Shown here: positions 1 through 7,679 of the stretch, piece by piece
Layout: every line of letters starts with the position of its first letter
Position numbering within the stretch: position 1 is the first letter of the stretch
NCBI GenBank assembly: GCA_035308165.1
Contig: DATGHC010000015.1
Span: 42,906 to 106,905, forward strand
Direction of reading: 5' to 3'
From: DASTCZ01 sp035308165
Lineage (GTDB): Bacteria; Acidobacteriota; Terriglobia; Acidiferrales; UBA7541
Length of the DNA stretch: 64,000 bases
The notes under the pieces: model-generated
What the model saw: the letters and a program-made list of their open reading frames with translations, nothing else
Databases searched by the model: none
Told to the model about the DNA's origin: nothing
Translations under genes and position numbers: made by a program

Positions 1-226
1 TCTCCCTGGAGATGTGGGCTGATAAATTCGCCTTCGAGGAAAAAACGAGAACCATGATGCGGCAGGCATTGATGGCGTCGATGATGGACTCGCCATATTC
101 CATGCCGGGCACAACATCGCGCGGAGCGATCCAGCAACGTACGCCGGCGGACTCCAGCGTGTTGCACACGGCATCGGCCACTGCCTTATCGGCTGAGGCA
201 TAGCTGACGAATACGTCGTGCGTCAT
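1..226 (-). CDS. TIR-domain protein, 3' end cut by window edge
   Basis: The frame opens at an ATG (minus strand, base 226) and runs off the left edge after 75 codons, so only the N-terminus is visible. It begins MTHDVFVSYASADKAVAD, the betaA and box-1 motif of a TIR domain. It continues with GVRCWIAPRDVVPG (BB-loop region) and CRIMVLVFSS, ending in SRE at the edge, where the usual TIR catalytic Glu would lie. Bacterial TIR domains are often NADases in defence or signalling, or N-terminal modules of larger multidomain proteins. The downstream domains are outside the window, so its role is open. AAGGA lies rather far (about 13 nt) upstream of the ATG. Confidence 0.85.
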   Translation of the reverse strand, partial: MTHDVFVSYASADKAVADAVCNTLESAGVRCWIAPRDVVPGMEYGESIIDAINACRIMVLVFSSKANLSAHISRE

Positions 227-419
227 GGAAGCGCGAATTCCTTTCAATCAAAAAGTCCGTCGGGGGCCGTTTGTGGGCGGATTCTAGCACGCAATTTCGG
301 TGATTGTGGACAAGAGAAAAAGGTCGGGGCGAGGTTGTTGATTTGCGAAAGAGAAATCGTACTTTGGGCGGAAGGACGCCTGAAAAACTTTGGTTGGCGG
401 TATCTGTAAGCCTTCGGTC

Positions 420-662
420 CTAATTGGCCGCCGTTATGAACTTCGGATTGATGAATATGAAGTGAAGATTCCCATCTCGAGATGTGAATTGAAGCTCAGC
501 TCTTCCAATCTCGTCATACCCGTTGAACACGATTGGTCGTCCAACAATTTCAGTTATTGCTTGCTGGTCTTCAACCGGCAGGTCATCAATGAACCCGGGC
601 GGCAATTCCGTGAGCGCTACGATCTCTCCCGACTTGAGTTTCTTTTTTTGAGCATTACTCAT
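420..662 (-). CDS. small conserved-looking hypothetical protein
   Basis: About 80 residues, acidic to neutral, with no signal peptide or membrane segment. The core reads ELPPGFIDDLPVEDQQAI, then IVGRPIVFNGYDEIGRAELQ and a final HFIFINPKFI, a pattern suggesting a small beta-rich domain. I recall similar short unannotated proteins from soil bacteria but can name no function. An ATG at 671 is also possible, but GGAG abuts it directly. The ATG at 662 has GGAG nine bases upstream and is preferred. It stands alone on the minus strand. Confidence 0.6.
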   Translation of the reverse strand: MSNAQKKKLKSGEIVALTELPPGFIDDLPVEDQQAITEIVGRPIVFNGYDEIGRAELQFTSRDGNLHFIFINPKFITAAN

Positions 663-869
663 CTCGGTCATCTCCAGACGCGATGTAATTCAGAAACTAA
701 GGACACCCTTCGTTTTAACGCCTTCGACCCTTGATCAGCCACGTCAGAAGAAGTCGCAAGAACAGTCGCCAGAATCAGCATCACTAATCTTATCCCCACA
801 TGATCACCCTTCATTTAGGCCGCTCATTTTTCCGCCCAACATTATGGTGAGAGTTGTGGCTGGATTCGA

Positions 870-1406
870 CTACTTCTTCTTTTCAAATTCGACCGTCCGA
901 TGGTCAGGATCGTCTAGAGAGTAGCTAAGGCTGATTGCGGACCATCCCCTGGAAACGATGAGCGGAAACCCATATGGCCCGTGACTTTCGTGGTCGGAAG
1001 GGGCAAACGCTTCAAAATCAAGTTGAAGATGTTCCCTTCCTTGCCAAGAAGCAAGTTTCCAGACGCCACTTCCGGAATCCAGCCGCATTGGTGGCTTCAT
1101 ATAATTTGGAGGGACCGGTTCAAGTCCTTCGGGCAGGTCAAAAGCGACAAAACTGCCGTCCGCGTTCACGACGACTCTAGCTGAAACTTTTTGAAGATCG
1201 TGGGGAAGATCCTGGCGGGACTGATCTGTCAGGATCCATGTCCCGATGACTTCATTCGGTTTGGTTTCCTTGCAGCCCAGCATCCCAAACAGCAAGGCAA
1301 TGGGAAGAAGTCTCGGCAGAATCTTTAGCTGCGCGATGCTGAAAACACAACTCAAATTCGAGCGATTGAGAACAACAGTAATCGCGTTCCCAGGCCGGCC
1401 ACGCAT
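870..1406 (-). CDS. hypothetical lipoprotein
   Basis: 178 residues from the first ATG. The mature part is soluble and starts after a hydrophobic segment ending in LLFGMLGC, which resembles a lipobox (Cys near residue 45) although Leu at -2 is unusual. The first ~17 residues before the signal-like segment look non-native, and a TTG near residue 18 may be the true start. The mature protein has a lipocalin-like lead (VIGTWILTDQSRQDLP, then VVNADGSFVAFDLPEG). This is typical of small periplasmic proteins of the form 'V.GTW....', but no specific family is assigned. Confidence 0.6.
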   Translation of the reverse strand: MRGRPGNAITVVLNRSNLSCVFSIAQLKILPRLLPIALLFGMLGCKETKPNEVIGTWILTDQSRQDLPHDLQKVSARVVVNADGSFVAFDLPEGLEPVPPNYMKPPMRLDSGSGVWKLASWQGREHLQLDFEAFAPSDHESHGPYGFPLIVSRGWSAISLSYSLDDPDHRTVEFEKKK

Positions 1407-1496
1407 GAATGGAGCTTAGCATCTAGGAACTTACCTGCAGGGTACCGCGAGGGGCAAGGGCGCTAAAAAGAAAACCCGCGTGAACGGGAGGCCGAT

Positions 1497-1529
1497 TTGA
1501 CGCCGATGGCGAGGCGCGATACTCTTACA
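1497..1529 (+). promoter_or_regulatory. candidate sigma70-type promoter of the Cys-leader operon
   Basis: TTGACG (1497-1502) and GATACT (1518-1523) are separated by 15 nt, slightly short of the 17-nt optimum. Transcription would start near 1530, almost exactly at the ATG of the Cys-rich leader ORF, which would make that ORF leaderless. Identified by eye only. Confidence 0.4.
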
Positions 1530-1685
1530 ATGGTAATTATGAGAAACGTTTCGACGGCCCACCACGGAAGCTCAGGCTCCACTGCTACGTCCGCCCTCGC
1601 GTGCGTTTGCTCCTGCGCGTGTTGTCGCATGGCGATGTGTAGGTACTCACATAAAACGAGCAGCCTGGGAGGCCTATCGGCCTAA
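1530..1685 (+). CDS. Cys-rich leader peptide (putative attenuator uORF)
   Basis: A 51-residue ORF starting at ATG 1530 (a second in-frame ATG is at 1539). Its centre reads ACVCSCACCRMAMC: five Cys codons within 22 bases (1602, 1608, 1614, 1620, 1623) and a sixth at 1638. There is no clear Shine-Dalgarno, and the predicted promoter would give a leaderless transcript. The stop codon (TAA, 1683-1685) lies about 25 bases before an intrinsic terminator at 1711, which precedes an ATP-grasp and an SsuD-like monooxygenase gene. Clustered codons for one amino acid upstream of a terminator are the hallmark of ribosome-mediated attenuation. Here the sensed amino acid would be cysteine and the targets sulfur-scavenging genes. 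A role as modified peptide precursor is the main alternative. Function is inferred. Confidence 0.55.
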   Translation: MVIMRNVSTAHHGSSGSTATSALACVCSCACCRMAMCRYSHKTSSLGGLSA

Positions 1686-1719
1686 GTTCTAAGCAAAAGT
1701 GAAAGTTTCCGGGCCGCTC
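1658..1719 (+). promoter_or_regulatory. candidate antiterminator pairing
   Basis: GAGCAGCCT (1658-1666) can pair with the 5' arm of the terminator, GGGCCGCTC (1711-1719), with eight pairs (one wobble) and one A-C mismatch. A ribosome stalled on the Cys codons (1602-1625) would leave 1658-1666 free to form this pairing. A ribosome reaching the stop at 1683 would cover it and let the terminator form. A small hairpin AGGCC-TATC-GGCCT (1670-1683) is a further competing structure. Pairings were worked out by hand and no free energies were computed. Confidence 0.4.
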
Positions 1720-1739
1720 TTCACCGAGCGGCCCTTTTT
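1711..1739 (+). terminator. intrinsic terminator between Cys-leader and ATP-grasp gene
   Basis: A perfect 9-bp stem, GGGCCGCTC (1711-1719) and GAGCGGCCC (1726-1734) around a TTCACC loop, is followed by five T (1735-1739) and a further T-rich stretch. It sits after the leader stop codon and 48 bases before the ATP-grasp start, the position expected for an attenuator. Confidence 0.8.
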
Positions 1740-1787
1740 ATTTTAAGGCAATGAATTCAAGACAATGGGGTTGAGGGGGAAAAAAGC

Positions 1788-2762
1788 ATGAGTTCAAACG
1801 GGAAGCAGACAACAAGCAAGCCGATTGCGATTTACCACGAGCATCCGGACTGGTTCCGTCCGCTGTTCACGGAACTGGACAGGCGCGGGACGAACTACGT
1901 GCGGCTGGACGCGCCGACACATCACTACGACGCGGGGGACAGCAAGGACAAATACTCGCTGGTGTTCAACCGGATGAGCCCTTCCGCGTATTTGCGGGGC
2001 CACGGCGACACGATTTTCTACACACTGAATTTTCTGAAGCATCTGGAGGACAACGGGACGCGTGTGGTGAACGGGCACCGCGCGTTCACCTACGAAACGT
2101 CGAAGGCGCTGCAACTATCGCTGCTGGATTCGCTGGGGCTGGGATATCCGCGCGCGCGGGTGATCCATCGGCCCGAGCAGGCACCCGCGGCGGCGAGCGA
2201 ACTGCGGTTTCCCGTGGCGGTGAAGCCAAACATCGGCGGAAGCGGCGCGGGGGTGACGAAGTTCGAGAACATCGAGGAGCTTGAGAAGGCCGTGGCCAAT
2301 AACGAAATCCAGTTGGGGATCGACAACACCGGACTGGTTCAGGAATTTATTCCCGCGCGCGGAGGATTCATCACGCGCGTAGAGGTGGTGGGCGGGAAAT
2401 ATATTTATGCCATTCGAGTCTATCTCTCCGGTGAAGGCTACAACCTGTGCCCCGCCGACATTTGCCAGACGACCGATGGAAAAGAACTGGTGCGCAACGC
2501 TTGCCCCGTGAATGCGGAGAAAACGGGATTGAAAGTGGAAGGGTACACGCCACCGAAAGATGTGATTGAGGCGGTGGAACGAATCATGCAGACGGCGGGG
2601 ATCGAAGTGGGAGGAGTGGAATACATCGTGGATGACCGCGATGGAAGGCTGCTCTATTACGACGTGAACGCACTTTCCAATTTTGTGGCCGACGCGCCAC
2701 GCGTGGTGGGGTTGGACCCGCACTCAATACTGGCGGATTTCCTGGAACGGGAGGCACGATAA
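1788..2762 (+). CDS. ATP-grasp (RimK/D-Ala ligase-like) protein
   Basis: 324 residues, soluble. The N-terminal pre-ATP-grasp part (IAIYHEHPDWFRPLFTEL) is followed by the ATP-binding lobe with FPVAVKPNIGGSGAGVTKF near residues 145-163. The metal-site region near 285-305 reads GGVEYIVD and YYDVNALSNFV. ATP-grasp enzymes join a carboxylate to an amine or thiol through an acyl phosphate; the substrate cannot be read from sequence. GAGGGGGA lies just upstream of the ATG. Its stop overlaps the next start (TAATG), so it is translationally coupled to the flavin monooxygenase. The upstream Cys-leader suggests regulation by cysteine supply, so the pair may serve organosulfur use. Confidence 0.9.
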   Translation: MSSNGKQTTSKPIAIYHEHPDWFRPLFTELDRRGTNYVRLDAPTHHYDAGDSKDKYSLVFNRMSPSAYLRGHGDTIFYTLNFLKHLEDNGTRVVNGHRAFTYETSKALQLSLLDSLGLGYPRARVIHRPEQAPAAASELRFPVAVKPNIGGSGAGVTKFENIEELEKAVANNEIQLGIDNTGLVQEFIPARGGFITRVEVVGGKYIYAIRVYLSGEGYNLCPADICQTTDGKELVRNACPVNAEKTGLKVEGYTPPKDVIEAVERIMQTAGIEVGGVEYIVDDRDGRLLYYDVNALSNFVADAPRVVGLDPHSILADFLEREAR

Positions 2763-3814
2763 TGCGATACGGATACTGGATGCCGGTGTTTGGCGGGTGG
2801 CTGCGAAATGTGGCCGACGAAAACATGGAAGCGACGTGGCCGTACATCAAGCGGCTGGCACAACGAAGCGAAGAACTGGGCTACGACGTTACGCTGCTGG
2901 CGGAATTGCACCTGAATGACATCAAGGGACCGGAGGCGCCTTCGCTGGATGCCTGGTCCACGGCCGCGGCGCTGGCGGCGGTTACCTCAAAGTTGGAACT
3001 GATGGTGGCGGTGCGGCCGACGTTTCACTTACCGGCGTTGCTGGCCAAACAGGCGGCGAACATCGATCACATCAGCGGCGGGCGGATAACGCTGAATGTG
3101 GTGTCGTCGTGGTGGGCGGAAGAGGCCAAGAAATACGGAGTGCAATTTGAGCAGCACGACGACCGCTACGCGCGCACGGCGGAGTGGCTGGACGTGGTGG
3201 ACGGCGTGTGGAAGAAGGACCGGTTTTCATTCGCAGGAAAATACTATCGCGTGGATGACAATATCCTGCAGCCCAAGCCGGTGTCGCGTCCGCGGCCGAC
3301 GATTTATGCGGGCGGCGAATCGGAGGCGGCGAAGGAGTTGATTGCGCAACGCTGCGATGCCTACCTGATGCACGGCGACTCGCCCGAGCGCGTGAGGGAA
3401 AAAATCGCCGACATGAGGCGGCGCCGAGAAAAGTATGGATTGCCGCCGATGTCGTTTGGCGTGGCGGGATATGCGATTGTGCGCGACACGACGCAAGAAG
3501 CAGAGGCGGAGCGGCGGCGGATCATAGATGTGAAGCAGAACGCCGCGGGAAACCAGAACTACGAACAGTGGCTGGCCGGGACTCAATTAGAGAAGCGCGT
3601 GTCGATGGAAGATTATTCGGTGTCGAACCGCGGATTGCAATCGGGCTTGGTGGGAACAGCCGAGCAAGTCGCCACGCGCGTGGCGGAATTTGAAGAGGCG
3701 GGGGTAGATTTGCTGCTGCTGCAATCGAGTCCGCAATTGGAAGAGATGGAGCGGTTCGCGGAGGAGATTATTCGGCCGGGTATCAAAGCGGAGACTAAAT
3801 CAGCGAGAGTGTAA
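2762..3814 (+). CDS. LLM-class flavin monooxygenase, SsuD/SfnG-like
   Basis: 350 residues with the bacterial luciferase-like TIM barrel. The stretch LELMVAVRPTFHLPALLAKQ and the following DHISGGRITLNVVSSWW match the alkanesulfonate monooxygenase/dimethylsulfone monooxygenase branch. PRPTIYAGGESEAAKELIA is the typical flavin-phosphate region. Known members use FMNH2 from a partner reductase to cleave C-S bonds and release sulfite, usually under sulfur limitation. No reductase or ABC importer is encoded next door. Coupled to the ATP-grasp gene by a 1-nt overlap, and presumably under the Cys-leader attenuator. Family placement is good; the substrate is inferred. Confidence 0.9.
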   Translation: MRYGYWMPVFGGWLRNVADENMEATWPYIKRLAQRSEELGYDVTLLAELHLNDIKGPEAPSLDAWSTAAALAAVTSKLELMVAVRPTFHLPALLAKQAANIDHISGGRITLNVVSSWWAEEAKKYGVQFEQHDDRYARTAEWLDVVDGVWKKDRFSFAGKYYRVDDNILQPKPVSRPRPTIYAGGESEAAKELIAQRCDAYLMHGDSPERVREKIADMRRRREKYGLPPMSFGVAGYAIVRDTTQEAEAERRRIIDVKQNAAGNQNYEQWLAGTQLEKRVSMEDYSVSNRGLQSGLVGTAEQVATRVAEFEEAGVDLLLLQSSPQLEEMERFAEEIIRPGIKAETKSARV

Positions 3815-3819
3815 ATCTG

Positions 3820-3904
3820 TGGTGCGGAAGGAGGGATTCGAACCCTCACGCCTTACGGCGCCACCCCCTCAAGATGGTGCGTCTGCCAGTTCCGCCACTT
3901 CCGC
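3820..3904 (-). tRNA. tRNA-Leu (GAG)
   Basis: Minus-strand cloverleaf with acceptor arms GCGGAAG/CTTCCGC, a long variable arm, TTCGAATC in the T loop, and anticodon stem CCATC/GGTGG around loop TTGAGGG, giving anticodon GAG. The CCA end is encoded (3820-3822). The class II variable arm confirms a Leu type. Confidence 0.95.
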
Positions 3905-3985
3905 ACGGGAGTGTGAGGAGATGATTCTAACTTGAGCGCGAACTGTGAGCAAGCACACGGACGGAAATGAAATCAGAGAAAAGAG

Positions 3986-4414
3986 TTATCTGCCCGGTGC
4001 GGGAGTGGTTGACGGCGGAGTCACTGGCGGCGCCGCAGGTTTCGCGGGCGCCGGGGCTGAAGACGCGGGCTTGCTGTACTTTTCAAGAATGGACCGGCCA
4101 GTGCCGCCACCCAGGTTTATGTCCCCGCGCACTCCCAGCAACAACGAGGTGAGCATGAACATGACAGCGCACCAAGTGGTGGCGCGGGAAAGAAACGTCG
4201 CGGCGCCGCGCGGGCCGAAGGCAGTCTGGCTGCCTGCGCCTCCGAATGCGCCGGCCAAATCAGCAGCAGTGCCGCTTTGCAGGAGCACTACGATCGCCAG
4301 GACGAAACACACGATGATGTGAACGGTCAGGAGAAGGGCAGTGAACTTCCATCCCGCCCAGAGGATCAATCCCCCGATGGCGAATGAAATCGCCCATTTG
4401 ACTTCACTTGGCAT
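3986..4414 (-). CDS. secG: protein-export membrane protein SecG
   Basis: 142 residues. Two or three hydrophobic segments surround the SecG signature VLLQSGTAADLAGAFGGAG and GSQTAFGPRGAATFLSR. The C-terminus is a Pro/Ala-rich tail. SecG is the small SecYEG subunit that aids protein translocation. About 27 residues precede the usual SecG N-terminus and add an extra hydrophobic stretch. No better in-frame start with a ribosome site is obvious. It lies 15 bases after tpiA, the common tpiA-secG order. Confidence 0.93.
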   Translation of the reverse strand: MPSEVKWAISFAIGGLILWAGWKFTALLLTVHIIVCFVLAIVVLLQSGTAADLAGAFGGAGSQTAFGPRGAATFLSRATTWCAVMFMLTSLLLGVRGDINLGGGTGRSILEKYSKPASSAPAPAKPAAPPVTPPSTTPAPGR

Positions 4415-4429
4415 CTACTCTCTCTCCCG

Positions 4430-5179
4430 CTAAAGATTTACGATGGCCGCGAATGAGCCTGGTTCCAAACTCGCTCCGCCGACCAGCCCGCCGTCTATAT
4501 CCACCTGCGCCATCAGGCCCCGGATGTTATCGGGCTTGACGCTTCCGCCGTAAAGGATCCGCAATGCGGAGGCACGCTCGGTGGAAAAGCGGCTGGCTGC
4601 CTGGCCTCTGAGGAATCGGTGCGCCTCGGACGCCATTTCCGGCGTGGCCGTGCGCCCGGTGCCAATCGCCCAGACGGGTTCGTACGCAAGCAGAATACGG
4701 GAAAACAGGTCCGGGGTCAACGCGGCGAAGGCGCCGGTGAATTGGCGTTCGAGGACGGATTCGGTTTCGTTGCGGGTGCGCTCGTCAAGTGTTTCGCCAA
4801 CGCAGACGATGGGGATGAGACCCGCTTCGAGGGCGGCGTGGAGCTTCTTGGCGATTATGGCGTCGGTTTCGCCGAAAAGTTGGCGGCGCTCGCTGTGGCC
4901 GAGGATGACGTAACGGCATCCGGCTTCGAGAAGCATAGGGGCGGAAACTTCGCCGGTGAACGCGCCCTGTTTTTCGTGGTGCATGTTTTGCGCGGAGATG
5001 GCGATGTTGGAGCCGGCGGCGGATTCGGCCGCGGCCTGCAAGGCCGTGAATGGGGGCGCGACGACGATGTCGCAATGGGTGGTGGCGGCGACCAGCGGCT
5101 TGAACGCGGCGAAGAAGGCGCGCGTTTCCGCCGCGGTTTTAAACATTTTCCAGTTTCCGGCGATTACGGGGCGTCGCAT
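4430..5179 (-). CDS. tpiA: triosephosphate isomerase
   Basis: 249 residues, full family length. Interconverts dihydroxyacetone phosphate and glyceraldehyde 3-phosphate. Catalytic residues are visible: Lys11 in GNWKM, His95 in ILGHSERR, and Glu167 in AYEPVWAIGTG. The phosphate-binding YGGSVKPDN and GGLVGGASL loops are near the C-terminus. Third gene of gap-pgk-tpiA-secG, 78 bases after pgk. Confidence 0.98.
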   Translation of the reverse strand: MRRPVIAGNWKMFKTAAETRAFFAAFKPLVAATTHCDIVVAPPFTALQAAAESAAGSNIAISAQNMHHEKQGAFTGEVSAPMLLEAGCRYVILGHSERRQLFGETDAIIAKKLHAALEAGLIPIVCVGETLDERTRNETESVLERQFTGAFAALTPDLFSRILLAYEPVWAIGTGRTATPEMASEAHRFLRGQAASRFSTERASALRILYGGSVKPDNIRGLMAQVDIDGGLVGGASLEPGSFAAIVNL

Positions 5180-5257
5180 GGGTGATCTCCGAACATTTTC
5201 GATATTGGTCGAAGAATCTCGAGGGCTTTACATCGCCCTGGGCTACAAAAGCAACAG

Positions 5258-6463
5258 TTAACGATTCGTGAGCGCTTCTACGCCGGGCAATTTTTCTCCG
5301 GCCAGGAATTCGAGCGAAGCGCCACCACCCGTGGAGATGTGGCTGATCTTATCTGCAACGCCCGATTGATGCACGGCCGCGACGGAATCTCCGCCGCCGA
5401 CGATGCTTGTGGCGCCCGCTGTGGTTGCGGCGGCGACGGCCCGGGCGATCTCCAGTGTGCCCCGGGCAAAGGCGGGCATCTCAAAAACACCCATGGGGCC
5501 ATTCCAGACTATGGTACGCGCGCGGGAAAGCTCGGAGCGAAACGCGGCCACGGTTTGCGGGCCGACATCGAGGCCCATCCAGCCATCGGGAGTTTGCGTA
5601 ACGGAAACAGTTTTGGTGGCAGCGTCAGCTTTGAATTCGGAAGCGATCACGTGATCGCTCGGAAGGACAAAGCGAAAGTTGCGCTGCTTGACATCGGCCA
5701 AAAGCAGGCGCGCGAGTTCCAGTTTGTCGTCTTCGACCAAAGAATTGCCGATGGGAATTCCCTGTGCCTTCAGAAAGGTGTAAGCCATGCCGCCGCCGAT
5801 GAGCATGGCGTCGGCGATTTTCATCAGGTTTGCGACGACTTCAATTTTGTCGGAAACTTTTGCGCCGCCCAGGACGGTGACGAACGGCCGGTCGGGATTG
5901 GTGATGGCTTTGCCGAGGTAGGCCAGTTCCCTTTCCATCAGCAGGCCCGCCGCGGCCTGCTTGACGAAACGCGTGATCCCCACGACGGACGCGTGGGCGC
6001 GGTGCGCGGAGCCGAATGCGTCGCAGACGAAGAGGCCATCACACAACGCGGCGAGCTGGCGCGAGAAATTTTCGTCGTTGGCTTCTTCTTCGGCGTGGAA
6101 GCGGACGTTTTCGAGCAGGAGGACGCCTCCATTTGTGAGCGACTTGGATTTTGCTTCCGCATCGGGTCCGATGCAGTCATTTGCGAAGGTTACTGGAGCG
6201 CCAAGCAATTCAGAAAGTTTTGAGGCGGCTGGCGCGAGACTGTATTGCGCGTTGGGCTTCCCTTTGGGGCGGCCGAGGTGCGACGCGAGAACCAATCGCG
6301 CGCCGCGCTCGCGTGCCAGGCGCAGCGTGGGAAGCGTCTCGCGGATGCGCGTGTCGTCCGTGACCTGGCGCGGAGTCGAGTCGGAAAGCGGCACGTTGAA
6401 ATCCACGCGAATAAAAACGCGTTTGCCCCCGAGATCGAGGTCTCGTATGGAGAGCTTGTTCAT
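5258..6463 (-). CDS. pgk: phosphoglycerate kinase
   Basis: 401 residues, normal length. Transfers phosphate from 1,3-bisphosphoglycerate to ADP. It shows RVDFNVPL near residue 19, the hinge/nucleotide region with LGGAKVSDKIEV, the NGPMGVFE loop, and the C-terminal GGGDSVAAVHQ motif. The start codon directly abuts the stop of gap with no spacer, so the two are one transcription unit. Confidence 0.98.
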   Translation of the reverse strand: MNKLSIRDLDLGGKRVFIRVDFNVPLSDSTPRQVTDDTRIRETLPTLRLARERGARLVLASHLGRPKGKPNAQYSLAPAASKLSELLGAPVTFANDCIGPDAEAKSKSLTNGGVLLLENVRFHAEEEANDENFSRQLAALCDGLFVCDAFGSAHRAHASVVGITRFVKQAAAGLLMERELAYLGKAITNPDRPFVTVLGGAKVSDKIEVVANLMKIADAMLIGGGMAYTFLKAQGIPIGNSLVEDDKLELARLLLADVKQRNFRFVLPSDHVIASEFKADAATKTVSVTQTPDGWMGLDVGPQTVAAFRSELSRARTIVWNGPMGVFEMPAFARGTLEIARAVAAATTAGATSIVGGGDSVAAVHQSGVADKISHISTGGGASLEFLAGEKLPGVEALTNR

Positions 6464-7468
6464 TTACAGGCGCGCGGCCATGAACTTAATCAGATCCTTG
6501 ACGCGGCTGGAGTAGCCCCACTCATTGTCGTACCACGCCAGCACTTTGACGCAGTTGCCCGCGACGACTTTTGTATATTCGGCGTCGACAATCGCGGAAT
6601 TTGGATTACCGCGAAAATCGATGGAAACCAATTCCTCGGTGCTGTAAGCCAAGATATTTTTCATCGGGCCTTCGGCGGCGGCTCGCAACGCGGCATTCAC
6701 GGATTCCGGCGTCGCCTGCTTTTCCGTGGTGATGGTCAGATCCACAACGCTGACGTTGGGCGTAGGCACGCGCATGGCGTAGCCATCGAGCTTGCCCTTC
6801 ACTTCGGGGACAACCAGATGCAGCGCCTTTGCGGCGCCGGTGCTGGTGGGAATCATGGACAAGGCAGCGGCGCGGGCGCGGCGCAAATCCTTGTGTGGAA
6901 GATCGAGCAGCTTCTGATCATTCGTGTAGGAGTGAATCGTGGTCATGGTGCCGTGGACGATGCCAAACGTGTCCTGCAAAACCTTCACAACCGGCGCCAG
7001 GCAGTTTGTGGTGCAGGAAGCGTTGGAAACCACGTGATGCTTGGCGGGATCGTACGTTTTTTCATTCACGCCGAGGACCAGCGTGCAATCGGGATCGGTG
7101 GCGGGCGCGGAGATTATTACTTTTTTCACCGGGCCGCGGATGTGTTTGCGGGCATCGGCGCCCTTGGTGAACAGGCCCGTGGACTCGACGACGATTTGCG
7201 CGCCGACGGAAGCCCAATCGAGCTCGGCGGGATCTTTCACCTTGAAAACTTTGAACGATTTGCCTTCGACGGAAATGGAATCTTCGGTGTGCGTCACATT
7301 TTGATGAAGGTTGCCGAGAATGGAATCGTATTTCAGAAGATAGGCAAGAGTTTTGGCGTCGGTGATGTCATTGACGGCGACGATTTCGATGCCGGGGTCA
7401 CCCAGCGACGCGCGCACAATGTTGCGTCCGATGCGGCCGAAGCCGTTGATTCCTACTTTGACTGTCAT
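6464..7468 (-). CDS. gap: glyceraldehyde-3-phosphate dehydrogenase, class I
   Basis: 334 residues. NAD-binding GINGFGRIGR is at the N-terminus, and the catalytic Cys is near residue 152 in SNASCTTNCLAP. Downstream are the HSYTNDQ and WYDNEWGYSSRV signatures. It catalyses oxidative phosphorylation of glyceraldehyde 3-phosphate. It heads the operon with pgk, tpiA and secG, so the promoter should lie in the 7469-7679 spacer shared divergently with the DUF488 cassette. Confidence 0.98.
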   Translation of the reverse strand: MTVKVGINGFGRIGRNIVRASLGDPGIEIVAVNDITDAKTLAYLLKYDSILGNLHQNVTHTEDSISVEGKSFKVFKVKDPAELDWASVGAQIVVESTGLFTKGADARKHIRGPVKKVIISAPATDPDCTLVLGVNEKTYDPAKHHVVSNASCTTNCLAPVVKVLQDTFGIVHGTMTTIHSYTNDQKLLDLPHKDLRRARAAALSMIPTSTGAAKALHLVVPEVKGKLDGYAMRVPTPNVSVVDLTITTEKQATPESVNAALRAAAEGPMKNILAYSTEELVSIDFRGNPNSAIVDAEYTKVVAGNCVKVLAWYDNEWGYSSRVKDLIKFMAARL

Positions 7469-7679
7469 TCTTCCTCCCCGATCAGGATGGATTGCGCAAC
7501 CGATTCCGCTTGAGAGGCCACTGCAAAGAGAGGCGGATAGATGATGCTAGGGTGTGTGGAAAAAATTGTCAACGCGCAGAGCAGGCTCTCCCAGAATGGC
7601 GCGTCGCTTGCTGCATGAGGCCAATTGGTGCAGAATGGCCATATAAAACAAAGGGCCACTCGAGTAACTCAGGGTTATT

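Noticed and set aside
390..734. Plus-strand ORF opposite the small hypothetical at 420-662
   Set aside because: No ribosome site, Arg/Ser-rich random composition; the minus-strand frame looks protein-like.
1530..1685. Graspetide-type precursor for the neighbouring ATP-grasp enzyme
   Set aside because: The peptide has no Asp or Glu and no repeated Thr/Ser-acidic core, so ester or amide crosslinking by a graspetide ligase is unlikely.
6245..7513. 422-codon plus-strand ORF opposite gap
   Set aside because: Antisense shadow; the minus strand encodes unmistakable GAPDH and PGK.
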